Assembly: GCF_013201625.1 (NCBI RefSeq)
Contig: NZ_CP053839.1
Coordinates: forward strand, 2,108,001-2,172,000
Reading direction: 5' to 3'
DNA length: 64,000 nucleotides
Origin: Aliarcobacter lanthieri
Lineage (GTDB): Bacteria; Campylobacterota; Campylobacteria; Campylobacterales; Arcobacteraceae
Shown here: in pieces, positions 38,693-47,466 of the stretch
Layout of the letters: every line of letters begins with the position of its first letter
Position numbering within the stretch: the stretch's first letter is position 1
Notes under the pieces: model-generated
Database searches by the model: none
Told to the model about the DNA's origin: nothing
Seen by the model: the letters and a program-made list of their open reading frames with translations, nothing else
Made by a program: the position numbers and the translations under genes

Positions 38693-39007
38693 ATGAATAA
38701 TGATAAAAAAGTAACTTTAGAAGATTGTTTTTCTAGTAGATTAATAACTTATTCTAATGTAAATTATTTCAATAATTATGAATATATTGATTACCTTGAA
38801 ATATTTGAAACTATAATTTCATCAAATAGAGATAAAAAAGCTAGTGAAATTTTAGAAATATTATCTAAATTACTAGATAGTAAATATATAACTAAAGAAA
38901 TTTTTAATGATTTTATAAGAAGTGAATACTTTCTTAATCTTTTAAAAAAGTATTTATCTTCTGTACAAATAGATATTATAAATATTAAAGAATATATTTT
39001 ATATTAA
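38693..39007 (+). CDS. Unknown 104-residue protein, divergent from XRE regulator
   Basis: The start chosen is the ATG at 38693, after an AAGAAAG. The open frame runs back to 38639 but that part holds the palindrome. The acidic, helical protein (MNNDKKVTLEDCFSSRLI, then KASEILEILSKLLDSKYITKEIFNDFI) has no motif or membrane segment I recognise. Its neighbour is the XRE regulator, and it stops 3 bases from the stop of the efflux gene. It might be the partner of a toxin-antitoxin-like or phage-remnant pair, but nothing in its sequence shows that. Confidence 0.55.
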   Translation: MNNDKKVTLEDCFSSRLITYSNVNYFNNYEYIDYLEIFETIISSNRDKKASEILEILSKLLDSKYITKEIFNDFIRSEYFLNLLKKYLSSVQIDIINIKEYILY

Positions 39008-39009
39008 AA

Positions 39010-40191
39010 TTATCTTTTAAAAACAAAAATTGTAAATAGAAAAGATAAAAGGCTTAATATAAATAATAATCCCAACCAATAAAAAATTGAAACTTCTACT
39101 AAATATCCTGCAACTAAAGTTGCAGTTGCTGGAAGTAAAAGTTGTAAAGAACCTAATAAAGCAGCAGTTGCACCTACTGAAGTTTTTTGAGAAGACATTG
39201 CTATAGAAAACAAACTAGCTTCTGCCAAACCTAAACCAAAAAATGAGATAAAAAATCCAATTACTATTCCATCTAATCCAATTATAGCTATATTTGAACT
39301 TATAAAACTTACTATTGAACCAAAAATTATAATAGCAGCTCCAGATATTGAAATTTGCTTCATATTTAATATTTGTAATAATTTAGTAGATAATAATGCA
39401 CCAAATAAAAGTGCACTTCCCGTTGCTCCAAATACTAAACCAAAAGTTTTCGAGTCAAGATTATAAATTTCTCTATAAGAATAAGAAGCTCCTGCAATAT
39501 AACCAAATACAAACATATACATTAAACAAGTTGCAAAAGCAGGAATTAAAAAATTCATATTTTTTATAATATTAAAATAAATAATAAAAATATTTTTAAA
39601 GTTTATTACAACTTTTTTTTCATCTTTCAATGTCTCTGGTAATGTAAATAAGGATAATATTAATACTAAAATAGCTAATGTAAATAATACATAGAATACT
39701 GCTTTCCAACCAAAAACTTGATCTATATATCCACCTATTGCGGGAGCTAAAATTGGAGTAATTGCACCTATTGTAATTAAAATAGCAAATATTTTAGCAG
39801 CAACTTTGCCTTTTGATACATCTCTTACCATACTAATTAAACAAACATATATTAAAGCGACACCTAAACCTTGAATAATTCTATATAGTAAAAATAACTC
39901 TATATTTGATGAAGTAGTAATTGCAAAAGAACATAATGCATATAAAGAAATACCTAAAATTAATGGTATTTTTCTTCCAAAATAATCAATGATTGGACCA
40001 AAAAAAAGCTGACCAATCCCCATAGCAAATAGATAGAAAGTAAGTGAAAGTTGTACTTTTGAGTAAGAACTTTCAAAAAATACTGCAATATCAGTCATTG
40101 AAGCTAAGTACATATCAACTGCCATATAACAAAGAATTTCAATTATGGCAATAGTCATAATAAATTTAAAACTAATTAATCTTCTTTTCAT
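39010..40191 (-). CDS. Bcr/CflA-type multidrug efflux transporter (MFS)
   Basis: The start chosen is the ATG at 40191 after GGAAG. The frame also has a TTG at 40215, inside a palindrome. The product of about 393 residues has 12 hydrophobic segments, with MYLASMTDIAVFFESSYSKVQLSLTFYLFAMGIGQLFFGPIIDYFGRKIPLI (drug-proton antiporter motif A of DHA1, GxxxDxxGRK), RIIQGLGVALIYVCLISMVRD (motif B), and ILAPAIGGYIDQVFGWKAVF (motif C). It resembles Bcr and CflA exporters. It is downstream of a tetR-type gene on the same strand and probably under its control. The drug is unknown. Confidence 0.85.
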   Translation of the reverse strand: MKRRLISFKFIMTIAIIEILCYMAVDMYLASMTDIAVFFESSYSKVQLSLTFYLFAMGIGQLFFGPIIDYFGRKIPLILGISLYALCSFAITTSSNIELFLLYRIIQGLGVALIYVCLISMVRDVSKGKVAAKIFAILITIGAITPILAPAIGGYIDQVFGWKAVFYVLFTLAILVLILSLFTLPETLKDEKKVVINFKNIFIIYFNIIKNMNFLIPAFATCLMYMFVFGYIAGASYSYREIYNLDSKTFGLVFGATGSALLFGALLSTKLLQILNMKQISISGAAIIIFGSIVSFISSNIAIIGLDGIVIGFFISFFGLGLAEASLFSIAMSSQKTSVGATAALLGSLQLLLPATATLVAGYLVEVSIFYWLGLLFILSLLSFLFTIFVFKR

Positions 40192-40211
40192 AAAATCTTC
40201 CAAAATATATT

Positions 40212-40229
40212 TCAATACAGTCGTATTGA
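40212..40229. promoter_or_regulatory. Inverted repeat, possible TetR operator
   Basis: TCAATAC (40212-40218) and GTATTGA (40223-40229) are perfect 7-bp inverted halves separated by AGTC. It lies 20 bases upstream of the efflux gene start and 25 bases after the tetR-type stop codon. This is a typical size and position for a TetR-family operator controlling the downstream exporter. An identical copy was not found near the tetR start. Confidence 0.45.
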
Positions 40230-40253
40230 GATTGAAAGTTTATCAAAAAAAAC

Positions 40254-40787
40254 TTAAAGTAAAAAAGTTTTTAAATCTTCTAAAATCTCTTTTCGTTCTT
40301 CTTCTGATAGCTTTATATATTTTAAAGATAGTAAAGCAAATAGTGCTTCTGAAAATAAAAATGCCAATCTTAATTTTTTTCCTTCATCATTTGATGTATC
40401 AATAGAATTTAAAGAAACGCTATACCAATCTTGAAATTCTTTCAAAATAAATTCATCTTGCAAAAGCATAGTTACCATTTTTGATGATTTATTAAAATCT
40501 TCATTATTTTTATAATTAGATATATATTCAATATGCGCTTTAACTTTTGCATCTTTAGAATCATCACCTTTTGATAAAAGTTCTATTTGATGATTATATT
40601 CTTCTTCATTCTTAGATGAAATTGCTTTTATCATTCCTTCTTTATTTCCAAAAATATATTGAACTCCACCTATTGAAACATTTGCTTTTGATGCAACTTT
40701 TCTAATACTTAAACCTGAAAGCCCTTCCTTTAATATAATATCTTCAATAACACTTATTAAATGATTTTTATCTATTTTAGTTGCCAA
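40254..40787 (-). CDS. TetR-family transcriptional regulator
   Basis: The 177-residue protein has the N-terminal TetR helix-turn-helix: LISVIEDIILKEGLSGLSIRKVASKANVSIGGVQYIFGNKEGMIKAISS, with the usual GLxxLSIRxVAxxAxVSxGxxxYxFxxKE pattern. The C-terminal half is helical and should bind a small molecule and dimerise. It lies 38 bases upstream of the Bcr/CflA-type exporter on the same strand. It likely represses that gene until a drug or metabolite binds. Confidence 0.85.
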   Translation of the reverse strand: MATKIDKNHLISVIEDIILKEGLSGLSIRKVASKANVSIGGVQYIFGNKEGMIKAISSKNEEEYNHQIELLSKGDDSKDAKVKAHIEYISNYKNNEDFNKSSKMVTMLLQDEFILKEFQDWYSVSLNSIDTSNDEGKKLRLAFLFSEALFALLSLKYIKLSEEERKEILEDLKTFLL

Positions 40788-40808
40788 ATTATTTTCCTAT
40801 TTTGTACT

Positions 40809-41651
40809 CTATTTAACAAAACTATATAAAGTTTCTATCTCTTTTGCCCAAATATCTTCATTAATAGTTTCTAAAATTAGTGGAATATCATCCATTCTTT
40901 CATCATTCATAATAAACTTAAAAGCATCCCAACCAATTTTTCCTTCTCCCAAACTATCATGCCTATCAACTTTTGCTCCAAGATCTGGTTTTGAATCATT
41001 GATATGCATTCCACTTAAATACTCAAAACCTACAATATTTCCAAAATCACTCCAAGTTTTATCATAAGCTTCTTTAGTTCTTATATCATAACCAGAAGTA
41101 AACATATGACAGGTATCAATACATACTCCAACACGACTTTTATCCTCAATTTTATCAATGATATAAGCTAATTGTTCAAATTTATATCCAAGATTACTTC
41201 CTTGTCCTGCCGTATTTTCAATTACTAGTTTAACTCCACTTGTTTTATCCAAAACTATATTCATAGATTGGGCTATATTATCTAAACACTCTTCTTCGCT
41301 TATTTTCCTAAGATGAGAACCTGGATGAAAATTAAGTTTATCTAAATCTAAAATTTCACATCTTTGAACTTCATCTATAAAGCTTTCTAATGATTTTTCT
41401 CTTGCATCAGTATCTGGATGTCCTAAATTTATCAAATATGAATCATGTGGTAAAATATACTTTGTTTCAATTTTACTCTTTTCTAGCTCTTTAAACCACA
41501 AATCTATTGTTTTATTATCAAGTGCTTTAGCATTCCATTGTCTTTGATTTTTTGTAAATAAAGCAAAAGCCTTTGCACCTATCTTTGTTGCATTTATTGG
41601 GGCATTAAAAACTCCCCCACTTGCACTTACGTGAGCTCCAATATATTTCAT
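40809..41651 (-). CDS. nfo: Endonuclease IV
   Basis: The 280-residue protein has the AP-endonuclease 2 motifs: [111 protein letters not shown] and PLILETINE. The His, Glu and Asp residues in these motifs bind three zinc ions. It cuts DNA at abasic sites in base-excision repair. It stands alone between a divergent oxidoreductase gene and the tetR-type gene, 21 bases away. Confidence 0.95.
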   Translation of the reverse strand: MKYIGAHVSASGGVFNAPINATKIGAKAFALFTKNQRQWNAKALDNKTIDLWFKELEKSKIETKYILPHDSYLINLGHPDTDAREKSLESFIDEVQRCEILDLDKLNFHPGSHLRKISEEECLDNIAQSMNIVLDKTSGVKLVIENTAGQGSNLGYKFEQLAYIIDKIEDKSRVGVCIDTCHMFTSGYDIRTKEAYDKTWSDFGNIVGFEYLSGMHINDSKPDLGAKVDRHDSLGEGKIGWDAFKFIMNDERMDDIPLILETINEDIWAKEIETLYSFVK

Positions 41652-41833
41652 TTTAAAGTCCTATTCTTCCTAAAAGTAACATTTATAAACACTATTAACT
41701 TTTTTATTGTGTAAACATGTTACTTTTTATCATATCCTAAAATGGCTAAGTATAGAATTACCTATTTAGTTGTCCTCCTTAATTAAAAAGAGTAAAATTT
41801 TATAGAAAATCAATTATTTTAAAGGTCGTCTTT
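41652..41833. promoter_or_regulatory. Divergent promoter region with 11-bp inverted repeat, nfo / NDH-2-like gene
   Basis: AAAAGTAACAT (41672-41682) and its reverse complement ATGTTACTTTT (41717-41727) are separated by 34 bases, and an inner ACAC/GTGT pair extends the match. The repeat could fold as a hairpin in RNA or be a protein-binding site. It lies near the nfo start (20 bases away). Downstream, GGTCG before the ATG at 41834 is the ribosome binding site region. Confidence 0.4.
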
Positions 41834-43033
41834 ATGGAAAAGGTCGTTATTATCGGTGGTGGATATGCAGGAATATATGCATTAAGAGAATTAGTTAAGA
41901 ATAAAAATATAAAAATTACTTTAATAGATAAACATACTTATCATAATTTACAACCAGAAGTGTATGATTTAATAGCAAACAAGTCAACATTTGCTGATGT
42001 TACTATTGACCTTACAACTTTATGTAAAGGTTTTGAACATGATCATTTAGATTTTAAAAATTTAAAAGTTCGAAAAATAGATGTAGAAAATAAAAAAATA
42101 TTTACAGAAGAGCAAGAAATTGTTGAATTTGATTATTTAATAATGGCTGCAGGAACAAGAACTTTTTTCCCTCCTACAATTTCTGGACTTAATAATGCAG
42201 ATGATATTAAAAAGCTTCATAGAGCTATTAGTTTTAAACAAAGATTTGAAAAACAACTATTTGAAAAAATCAGAGATGAGCTAAAACAATGTGCAGATAC
42301 TCATATTGTAGTTGTTGGAGCAGGGCTTTCTGGAGTTGAAATAGCTGCTGAAATGGCATATTATTCAATCAAATTTTTCAAAAGAGGAAATTTTAGTTGT
42401 GATAACTTAAAAATTTCTATTGTTAGTAGTTCATCTTCAATCCTACCAGGATTAAAACAAGATTTAATCAATATCTCTCAAAAAAGATTAAAAGATTTAG
42501 GGATAAATGTTATTACAAATACAAAACTTCAGGAAATAGGTGAAAATTATTGTCAACTTTCAAATGGTACAAAAATTCCTCATTCATTTGTAGTATTTAC
42601 TGGAGGAATTGAAGCCTCTACAATTTCATCTGAAATTGATGTATCAAAGAATGCAAAAGGACAAATTATTGTAAATGAATTTATGCAAACAGATAAATAT
42701 GAAAATATTTTTGCAGCAGGAGATATAGCAGAAATTAGAGATAATAAAGGTGAACTTATGCCACCAAGTGTTACTATTGCAAGACATAGTGGAATAAATG
42801 CGGGTAAAAATGTATTAAATATGATAAAAGGTAAAACTTTGATAAAATGCAATCCAAAGCTAGATGGTATTTTAATTGCTCTTGGTGGTACTTATGCTGC
42901 AGGAGATATTTATGGTATGCTAACAGTTAAAGGAAGATTAGCATATGAAATAAAAAAATATGTATTTAGTTCTTACAGATCACCTTTACTAAAACTTATT
43001 AAAAAAGGTTACTCTAAATTAAAAAAAATATAA
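41834..43033 (+). CDS. NDH-2-like NAD(P)/FAD-dependent oxidoreductase
   Basis: The 399-residue flavoprotein has VVIIGGGYAGIYALREL (FAD site), TLIDKHTYHNLQPEVYDLIA, FDYLIMAAGTRTFFPPTISGL, HIVVVGAGLSGVEIAAEMAYY (NADH site), and IFAAGDIAEI (second FAD motif). The layout is that of type II NADH dehydrogenase and related sulfide or quinone reductases. The cysteines needed for sulfide:quinone reductase are not present. The C-terminal KRGYSKLKKI-like basic, amphipathic helix could attach it to the inner membrane. It likely passes electrons from NADH to menaquinone. An NSS transporter gene follows 9 bases later. Confidence 0.8.
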   Translation: MEKVVIIGGGYAGIYALRELVKNKNIKITLIDKHTYHNLQPEVYDLIANKSTFADVTIDLTTLCKGFEHDHLDFKNLKVRKIDVENKKIFTEEQEIVEFDYLIMAAGTRTFFPPTISGLNNADDIKKLHRAISFKQRFEKQLFEKIRDELKQCADTHIVVVGAGLSGVEIAAEMAYYSIKFFKRGNFSCDNLKISIVSSSSSILPGLKQDLINISQKRLKDLGINVITNTKLQEIGENYCQLSNGTKIPHSFVVFTGGIEASTISSEIDVSKNAKGQIIVNEFMQTDKYENIFAAGDIAEIRDNKGELMPPSVTIARHSGINAGKNVLNMIKGKTLIKCNPKLDGILIALGGTYAAGDIYGMLTVKGRLAYEIKKYVFSSYRSPLLKLIKKGYSKLKKI

Positions 43034-43042
43034 AGGTTATTT

Positions 43043-44389
43043 TTGCATAAAAATAGATTTTCGAGAGTTGGTTATATTCTAGCTATTGCTGGAAGTGCTA
43101 TTGGACTTGGTAATATATGGAAGTTTCCATATATTACTGGAGAAAATGGTGGAGGAGTTTTTGTTTTAGTATTTTTAATTACTGTTTTTACAATTGGAAT
43201 GTCTATTTTTATTGGTGAAATTATTTTAGGTAAAATTGCAAAAAAAGATGCTGTTTCAACTTTTGAAGATTTAGCCCCTAAAGGTAAAAGACATTGGAGA
43301 TATTTAGGATTTTCATTTTTAACTGGTATTTTTATAATGTCCTTTTATCCAATTGTTATAGCTTGGATTTTTCACTATATTTATGTATCAATTAGCTCTT
43401 TACCCTCTTCTTTAGAAGCTTCTGAAAAATATTTTTTAGATTATATGCAAACAGATTTATTATCTCAAATACTTTATTTATCATTAGCCTTTTTCTTAAT
43501 AGCATATACAATTTCTAAGGGAATAAAAAAAGGAATTGAAAAACTAAATAATATTTTAATGCCAGCATTATTTCTAATATTTTTATTTATGCTTATTTAT
43601 TCTTTTACCCTTGATGGATTTCCAAAGGCTGTTGAATTTATGTTTTATCCTGATTTTAGTAAATTTAGTACAAGTTCTATAATTATTGCTGTTGGACATG
43701 CATTTTTTTGTTTATCAATAGGAATGAATACAATTTTAACTTACTCAGCATCAATAAGTGATGACACAAATATATTTAAAGCTGCACTTTTTGTTGTAAT
43801 TATGGATGTAATAACTGCGATTGTAGCTGGACTTATAATATTTTCTATCATTTTTACAGGAGATGCGGAACCAGGGAAAGGTGCAGGTCTTGTATTTATA
43901 ACTCTTCCTTCAATATTTTATAATATTGGAACTGTTGGAGTTTTTTTAGCTATCTTTTTCTTTATAGCTTTAGCATTTGCAGCTATTACATCAGCTGTTT
44001 CTATGTTAGAACCAACAGTAATGTACTTAATTGAAAGAAGAGGAATGAAAAGGAAAAAAGCAACTTATCTTACTGCTAGTATTTCTTATATCTTTGGTAT
44101 TTTAGCCTTATTGTCTTTATCAGATGAGTTTAGACAATATCTTACTTTTTCAAGTAGAAACTTATTTGATTGGTTTGATTTCCTTACTTCAGCAATTTTA
44201 ATGCCACTTGGTGGAATATTTATATCAATATACATTGGATTTATTACAAATAAAGATGAAATTAAAAAAGTTTTAGTTGCAGCAATGGGAGAATTTTTAT
44301 ATAAAGTTTGGTTATTTATAATAAAATTTATTGCTCCAATACTTATATTTATTTTAATGCTAAAAGAGATAGGAGTGCTAAACTTCTAA
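43043..44389 (+). CDS. Sodium-dependent transporter, NSS (SNF) family
   Basis: The gene begins with a TTG start at 43043, after AAAGG at 43032-43036. The 448-residue membrane protein starts HKNRFSRVGYILAIAGSAIGLGNIWKFPYITGENGGGVF, the conserved TM1 of the neurotransmitter:sodium symporter family (sodium and substrate site GSAIGLGNIWKFPY). GHAFFCLSIGMNTILTYSAS, and about 11 membrane segments follow. Bacterial members such as LeuT and TnaT carry amino acids with sodium. Substrate is unknown. It lies right after the NDH-2-like gene and is probably co-transcribed. Confidence 0.88.
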   Translation: MHKNRFSRVGYILAIAGSAIGLGNIWKFPYITGENGGGVFVLVFLITVFTIGMSIFIGEIILGKIAKKDAVSTFEDLAPKGKRHWRYLGFSFLTGIFIMSFYPIVIAWIFHYIYVSISSLPSSLEASEKYFLDYMQTDLLSQILYLSLAFFLIAYTISKGIKKGIEKLNNILMPALFLIFLFMLIYSFTLDGFPKAVEFMFYPDFSKFSTSSIIIAVGHAFFCLSIGMNTILTYSASISDDTNIFKAALFVVIMDVITAIVAGLIIFSIIFTGDAEPGKGAGLVFITLPSIFYNIGTVGVFLAIFFFIALAFAAITSAVSMLEPTVMYLIERRGMKRKKATYLTASISYIFGILALLSLSDEFRQYLTFSSRNLFDWFDFLTSAILMPLGGIFISIYIGFITNKDEIKKVLVAAMGEFLYKVWLFIIKFIAPILIFILMLKEIGVLNF

Positions 44390-44772
44390 TCTCTAATAAT
44401 TTTTATTAAAATTCCGTTTTCATTATCTCTATGAACAACTTCTTTGTTAGGATTTTCAAATAAGCTTTTTAGAAAATTTGCTTCATAATTTCTACCTAAA
44501 TTTTCTTTATTAAAACTATCTAAATCTTGACATTTAAAAGTACTTTTACAAATTTTGTCTTTATATATCTTCATATCTAAGATTGCTGTTCCTGCACTAA
44601 AAATTTGAACTTGTGTATAATCTTTATACTTATATATAAATCCTTTATCATAGAACTTCATACTTGGAGTTTTTATTAAAATAGTTGCACTATTTGAAGA
44701 TATTTGTGGATCTTTTTGAAAACAAGCAGTAAAGAAGAATAATGGTATTAAAAATAGTAGTAAATTCTTAAT
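44386..44772 (-). CDS. Small lipoprotein with an apparent ATT start codon
   Basis: From the first ATG (44661) the frame encodes 91 residues without a signal. Upstream in the same frame, the sequence from 44772 reads (I/M)KNLLLFLIPLFFFTACFQKDP, a good lipoprotein signal peptide with Cys17 as the lipid site. The frame is closed by a TAA further upstream, and between this stop and the signal peptide there is no ATG, GTG or TTG. An ATT at 44770-44772 lies six bases after AAAGGA (44779-44784), so it is the likely start, giving 128 residues. The mature protein (FIYKYKDYTQVQIF, CKSTFKCQD) is of unknown function. Its stop overlaps that of the NSS gene by 4 bases. Confidence 0.65.
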   Translation of the reverse strand: MKNLLLFLIPLFFFTACFQKDPQISSNSATILIKTPSMKFYDKGFIYKYKDYTQVQIFSAGTAILDMKIYKDKICKSTFKCQDLDSFNKENLGRNYEANFLKSLFENPNKEVVHRDNENGILIKIIRD

Positions 44773-44841
44773 AGTAAATCCTTTGTTTAAAATTTTTTAA
44801 CTATAATTATAACCTATTTTATATTTCAAAGGTTTATTTAG

Positions 44842-45915
44842 TTGTTAGTTCATATATGTTGTGCTGTTGATAGCCATTATTTTTTAGAAAAGATTCAAGA
44901 AGATTATCCAAATGAAAAATTAGTTGGATACTTTTATGATCCAAACATACATCCATATAGTGAGTATAGATTAAGATATTTAGATGTTGAATACTCTTGT
45001 AAAAAGCTAGGTATACCTCTCATTGAAGGTCCATATAATCTTGAAGAATGGCTAAAAAAAGTAAAAGGGATGGAGCATCTTCCAGAAAAAGGTGACCGCT
45101 GTACAGTTTGCTATGATGATAGACTTGATATAAGTGTACAAAAAGCTATTGAATTAGGTCATGATAAATTTACTACAACTTTACTTATCTCACCTAAAAA
45201 ATCTCAAGAAAAATTAGCAATTATTGGAGAAAACCTAACTAAAAAAACTGGTATTGAATTTATCTTTAAAGACTATAGAAGTGGAAATGGTGGACAAATT
45301 CAAGGTGAAAAAGTAAAAGAAAATAGTCTTTATAGACAAAACTATTGTGGTTGCTTATTTGGTCTTAGTGTTCAAAGAGAAGCACAAAAGAAAATTATGG
45401 ATGAGATGTTTAATCCTATTTCAAATCAAATAATGCCAGAATCAATAGAAGAACGACTAGAACTATATAAAAATAGAAATATACTTGAAGATGAAAAAAA
45501 AGAGTATAAAATCATAAAAAAAAGATTTTTAAATTATAGACTTTTAAATGCAAAAGTAAGTATACAAAAAGAAATAATACCTTCATATTTTTTTGCTTAT
45601 TCAACTTTAACTAAAAAAAATTCAGCTGGAAGAATTGAATATGAAAAAGATGGAATTAATTATTTCAATCGTGATGAGATAAAATTTATAAATATTAAAA
45701 CATTCAATTTATTAGCAAATACTTCATATAAAAATGTAAAAGAACTTTTATATAAACCTCTAAATTTTTATGATGAATTGAGTTTACGAAATAAGATTTT
45801 AAAAAATCCATATGATTTAAGTTCTTTGATAGTTTTAGATGAGATAATTGATGAAAAATATGAAATTGAGTTAAATTCTATAACTTATGAAGATATAAAA
45901 GAAGAGATAATATGA
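44842..45915 (+). CDS. queH: Epoxyqueuosine reductase QueH with C-terminal extension
   Basis: The gene starts with TTG at 44842 behind AAAGG (44829-44833). The 357-residue protein has LVHICCAVDS with Cys6-Cys7, YDPNIHPYSEYRLR, GDRCTVCYDDRL with Cys87 and Cys90, TTTLLISPKKSQ, and YRQNYCGCLFG with Cys169 and Cys171. These are the conserved cysteines of the QueH (DUF208) family, which reduces epoxyqueuosine to queuosine in tRNA. QueH is usually about 200 residues; here an extra 150 residues follow with no motif I know. It overlaps lpxB by 4 bases. Confidence 0.82.
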   Translation: MLVHICCAVDSHYFLEKIQEDYPNEKLVGYFYDPNIHPYSEYRLRYLDVEYSCKKLGIPLIEGPYNLEEWLKKVKGMEHLPEKGDRCTVCYDDRLDISVQKAIELGHDKFTTTLLISPKKSQEKLAIIGENLTKKTGIEFIFKDYRSGNGGQIQGEKVKENSLYRQNYCGCLFGLSVQREAQKKIMDEMFNPISNQIMPESIEERLELYKNRNILEDEKKEYKIIKKRFLNYRLLNAKVSIQKEIIPSYFFAYSTLTKKNSAGRIEYEKDGINYFNRDEIKFINIKTFNLLANTSYKNVKELLYKPLNFYDELSLRNKILKNPYDLSSLIVLDEIIDEKYEIELNSITYEDIKEEII

Positions 45916-46955
45916 AAATTTTAGTAAGTGCAATGGAAACCTCATCAAATGTACATTTAAAAGAGTTAAAAAAATATTTAAGTGATGATGTAGAGTTTAT
46001 TGGAGTTTTTGATAAAGAATTAGGAAAACCTATTTATGATTTAACAAATCTTGCAATTATGGGTTTTGTTGATGCTCTAAAAAAAATAAGATTTTTTTTC
46101 CGTCTTAGAGATGAACTTGTAGAGTTAGCAAAAGATTGTGATAAAGTTTTACTTTTAGATAGTTCAGGATTTAATCTACCACTTGCTAAAAAGCTAAGAC
46201 AGACTTATCCAAATAAAGAAATTATTTATTATATCCTACCTCAAGCTTGGGCTTGGAAGAAAGGAAGAGTTAAAGTTTTAGAAGAAAATTGCTCAAAACT
46301 TTGCTCTATTTTGCCTTTTGAAAAAGAGATTTATAATGATAAAGATAAAATCTATTATGTAGGGCATCCTTTACTTGATGAAATTAAAGAGTTTAAAAAT
46401 GAACTTTCAAATTCAGGAAAAATTGTTTTTATGCCAGGAAGTAGAAAAACAGAAATTACAAATCTTATTCCAATTTTTAAAGAGCTTATTAAAAAAATTC
46501 CAAATAAAGAGTATATTTTAGTAATTCCACCAAAATTTGATGATGAATATATAAAGAAAACTTATGGAGATATTTCAAATTTTACTATTTCAAAAAATGC
46601 ACATCAAGCATTAACTCAAGCTGAATATGCTTTTATTTGTAGTGGAACAGCAACACTTGAAGCAGCATTAATAGGAACTCCATTTACACTTTCATATATT
46701 GCAAAAAAACTAGACTTTTTTATAGGGAAAACATTTGTAAAACTCAACTTTGTAGGTCTTGCAAATATATTCTTTGAAAAAATGGGAAAAGAAAAACTTC
46801 ATAGTGAATTTTTACAAAATGATGTAACGGTTGAAAATCTTTTCAATGATTATAAGAGTTTAAATAGAGATAATTTTTTTGAGAATTCTAAGATTTTAAG
46901 GGAGTACTTAAAGAGTGGTAGCTCCAGAAATGTAGCTTCAATTATAGAAAATTAA
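45912..46955 (+). CDS. lpxB: Lipid-A-disaccharide synthase
   Basis: The 347-residue protein has the LpxB (GT19) signatures: [15 protein letters not shown] at the N-terminus (like AGExSGD), [52 protein letters not shown], and [20 protein letters not shown]. It joins UDP-2,3-diacylglucosamine and lipid X to form the lipid A disaccharide on the inner membrane. It is slightly shorter than the E. coli enzyme. It overlaps queH and is followed by fabZ and lpxA, so lipid A genes are clustered. Confidence 0.92.
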   Translation: MKILVSAMETSSNVHLKELKKYLSDDVEFIGVFDKELGKPIYDLTNLAIMGFVDALKKIRFFFRLRDELVELAKDCDKVLLLDSSGFNLPLAKKLRQTYPNKEIIYYILPQAWAWKKGRVKVLEENCSKLCSILPFEKEIYNDKDKIYYVGHPLLDEIKEFKNELSNSGKIVFMPGSRKTEITNLIPIFKELIKKIPNKEYILVIPPKFDDEYIKKTYGDISNFTISKNAHQALTQAEYAFICSGTATLEAALIGTPFTLSYIAKKLDFFIGKTFVKLNFVGLANIFFEKMGKEKLHSEFLQNDVTVENLFNDYKSLNRDNFFENSKILREYLKSGSSRNVASIIEN

Positions 46956-47010
46956 ACTACTTTTAGATAAAATCTTGAACTTTAGTAAATTTAATACTCA
47001 GGATTCAATT

Positions 47011-47454
47011 ATGTTTGATATTATACAAATTCAAGAGATTTTACCTCATAGATACCCACTTCTTTTAGTTGATAGAATTACAGATATGGAATTAACAAAA
47101 TCAATTAAAGGTTATAAAAATATCTCTATTTCAGAACCAGCTTTTCAAGGGCATTTCCCTGGTCATCCAATATACCCAGGTGTTCTAATACTTGAAGGTA
47201 TGGCTCAATGTGGTGGAGTTTTAGCTCTTAAAAGTTCAGGACTTACAGATGAACAAATGAAAGAAAAAGTCATATACTTTATGAGTATTGACAAAGCAAA
47301 GTTTAGAAATCCTGTGAAACCAGGAGATAGACTTGATTATGAACTAACAGCAGTTAAAATGAAAAGTACACTTATGGTGCTAGAAGGCAAAGCTTATGTT
47401 GATGGAAAATTAACAGCAGAAGCTGAGTTTAAAGCTATGATTGTTGATAAATAA
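47011..47454 (+). CDS. fabZ: 3-hydroxyacyl-ACP dehydratase FabZ
   Basis: The start chosen is the ATG at 47011, seven bases after AGGA. A TTG at 46975 also opens the frame but adds twelve residues that are not part of the family. The 147-residue protein has [13 protein letters not shown] with the catalytic His, [25 protein letters not shown] with the catalytic Glu, and [12 protein letters not shown]. It dehydrates 3-hydroxyacyl-ACP in fatty acid elongation. A TTTAGATAAAATCTTG element at 46962-46977, resembling promoter-like repeats elsewhere in the window, precedes it, so it may have its own promoter. Confidence 0.94.
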   Translation: MFDIIQIQEILPHRYPLLLVDRITDMELTKSIKGYKNISISEPAFQGHFPGHPIYPGVLILEGMAQCGGVLALKSSGLTDEQMKEKVIYFMSIDKAKFRNPVKPGDRLDYELTAVKMKSTLMVLEGKAYVDGKLTAEAEFKAMIVDK

Positions 47455-47466
47455 TTAGGTTAAAAA

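Noticed and set aside
44386-44661. 91-residue cytosolic protein starting at the ATG 44661
   Set aside because: The in-frame upstream part encodes a full lipoprotein signal with a good ribosome binding site, so this ATG is internal.
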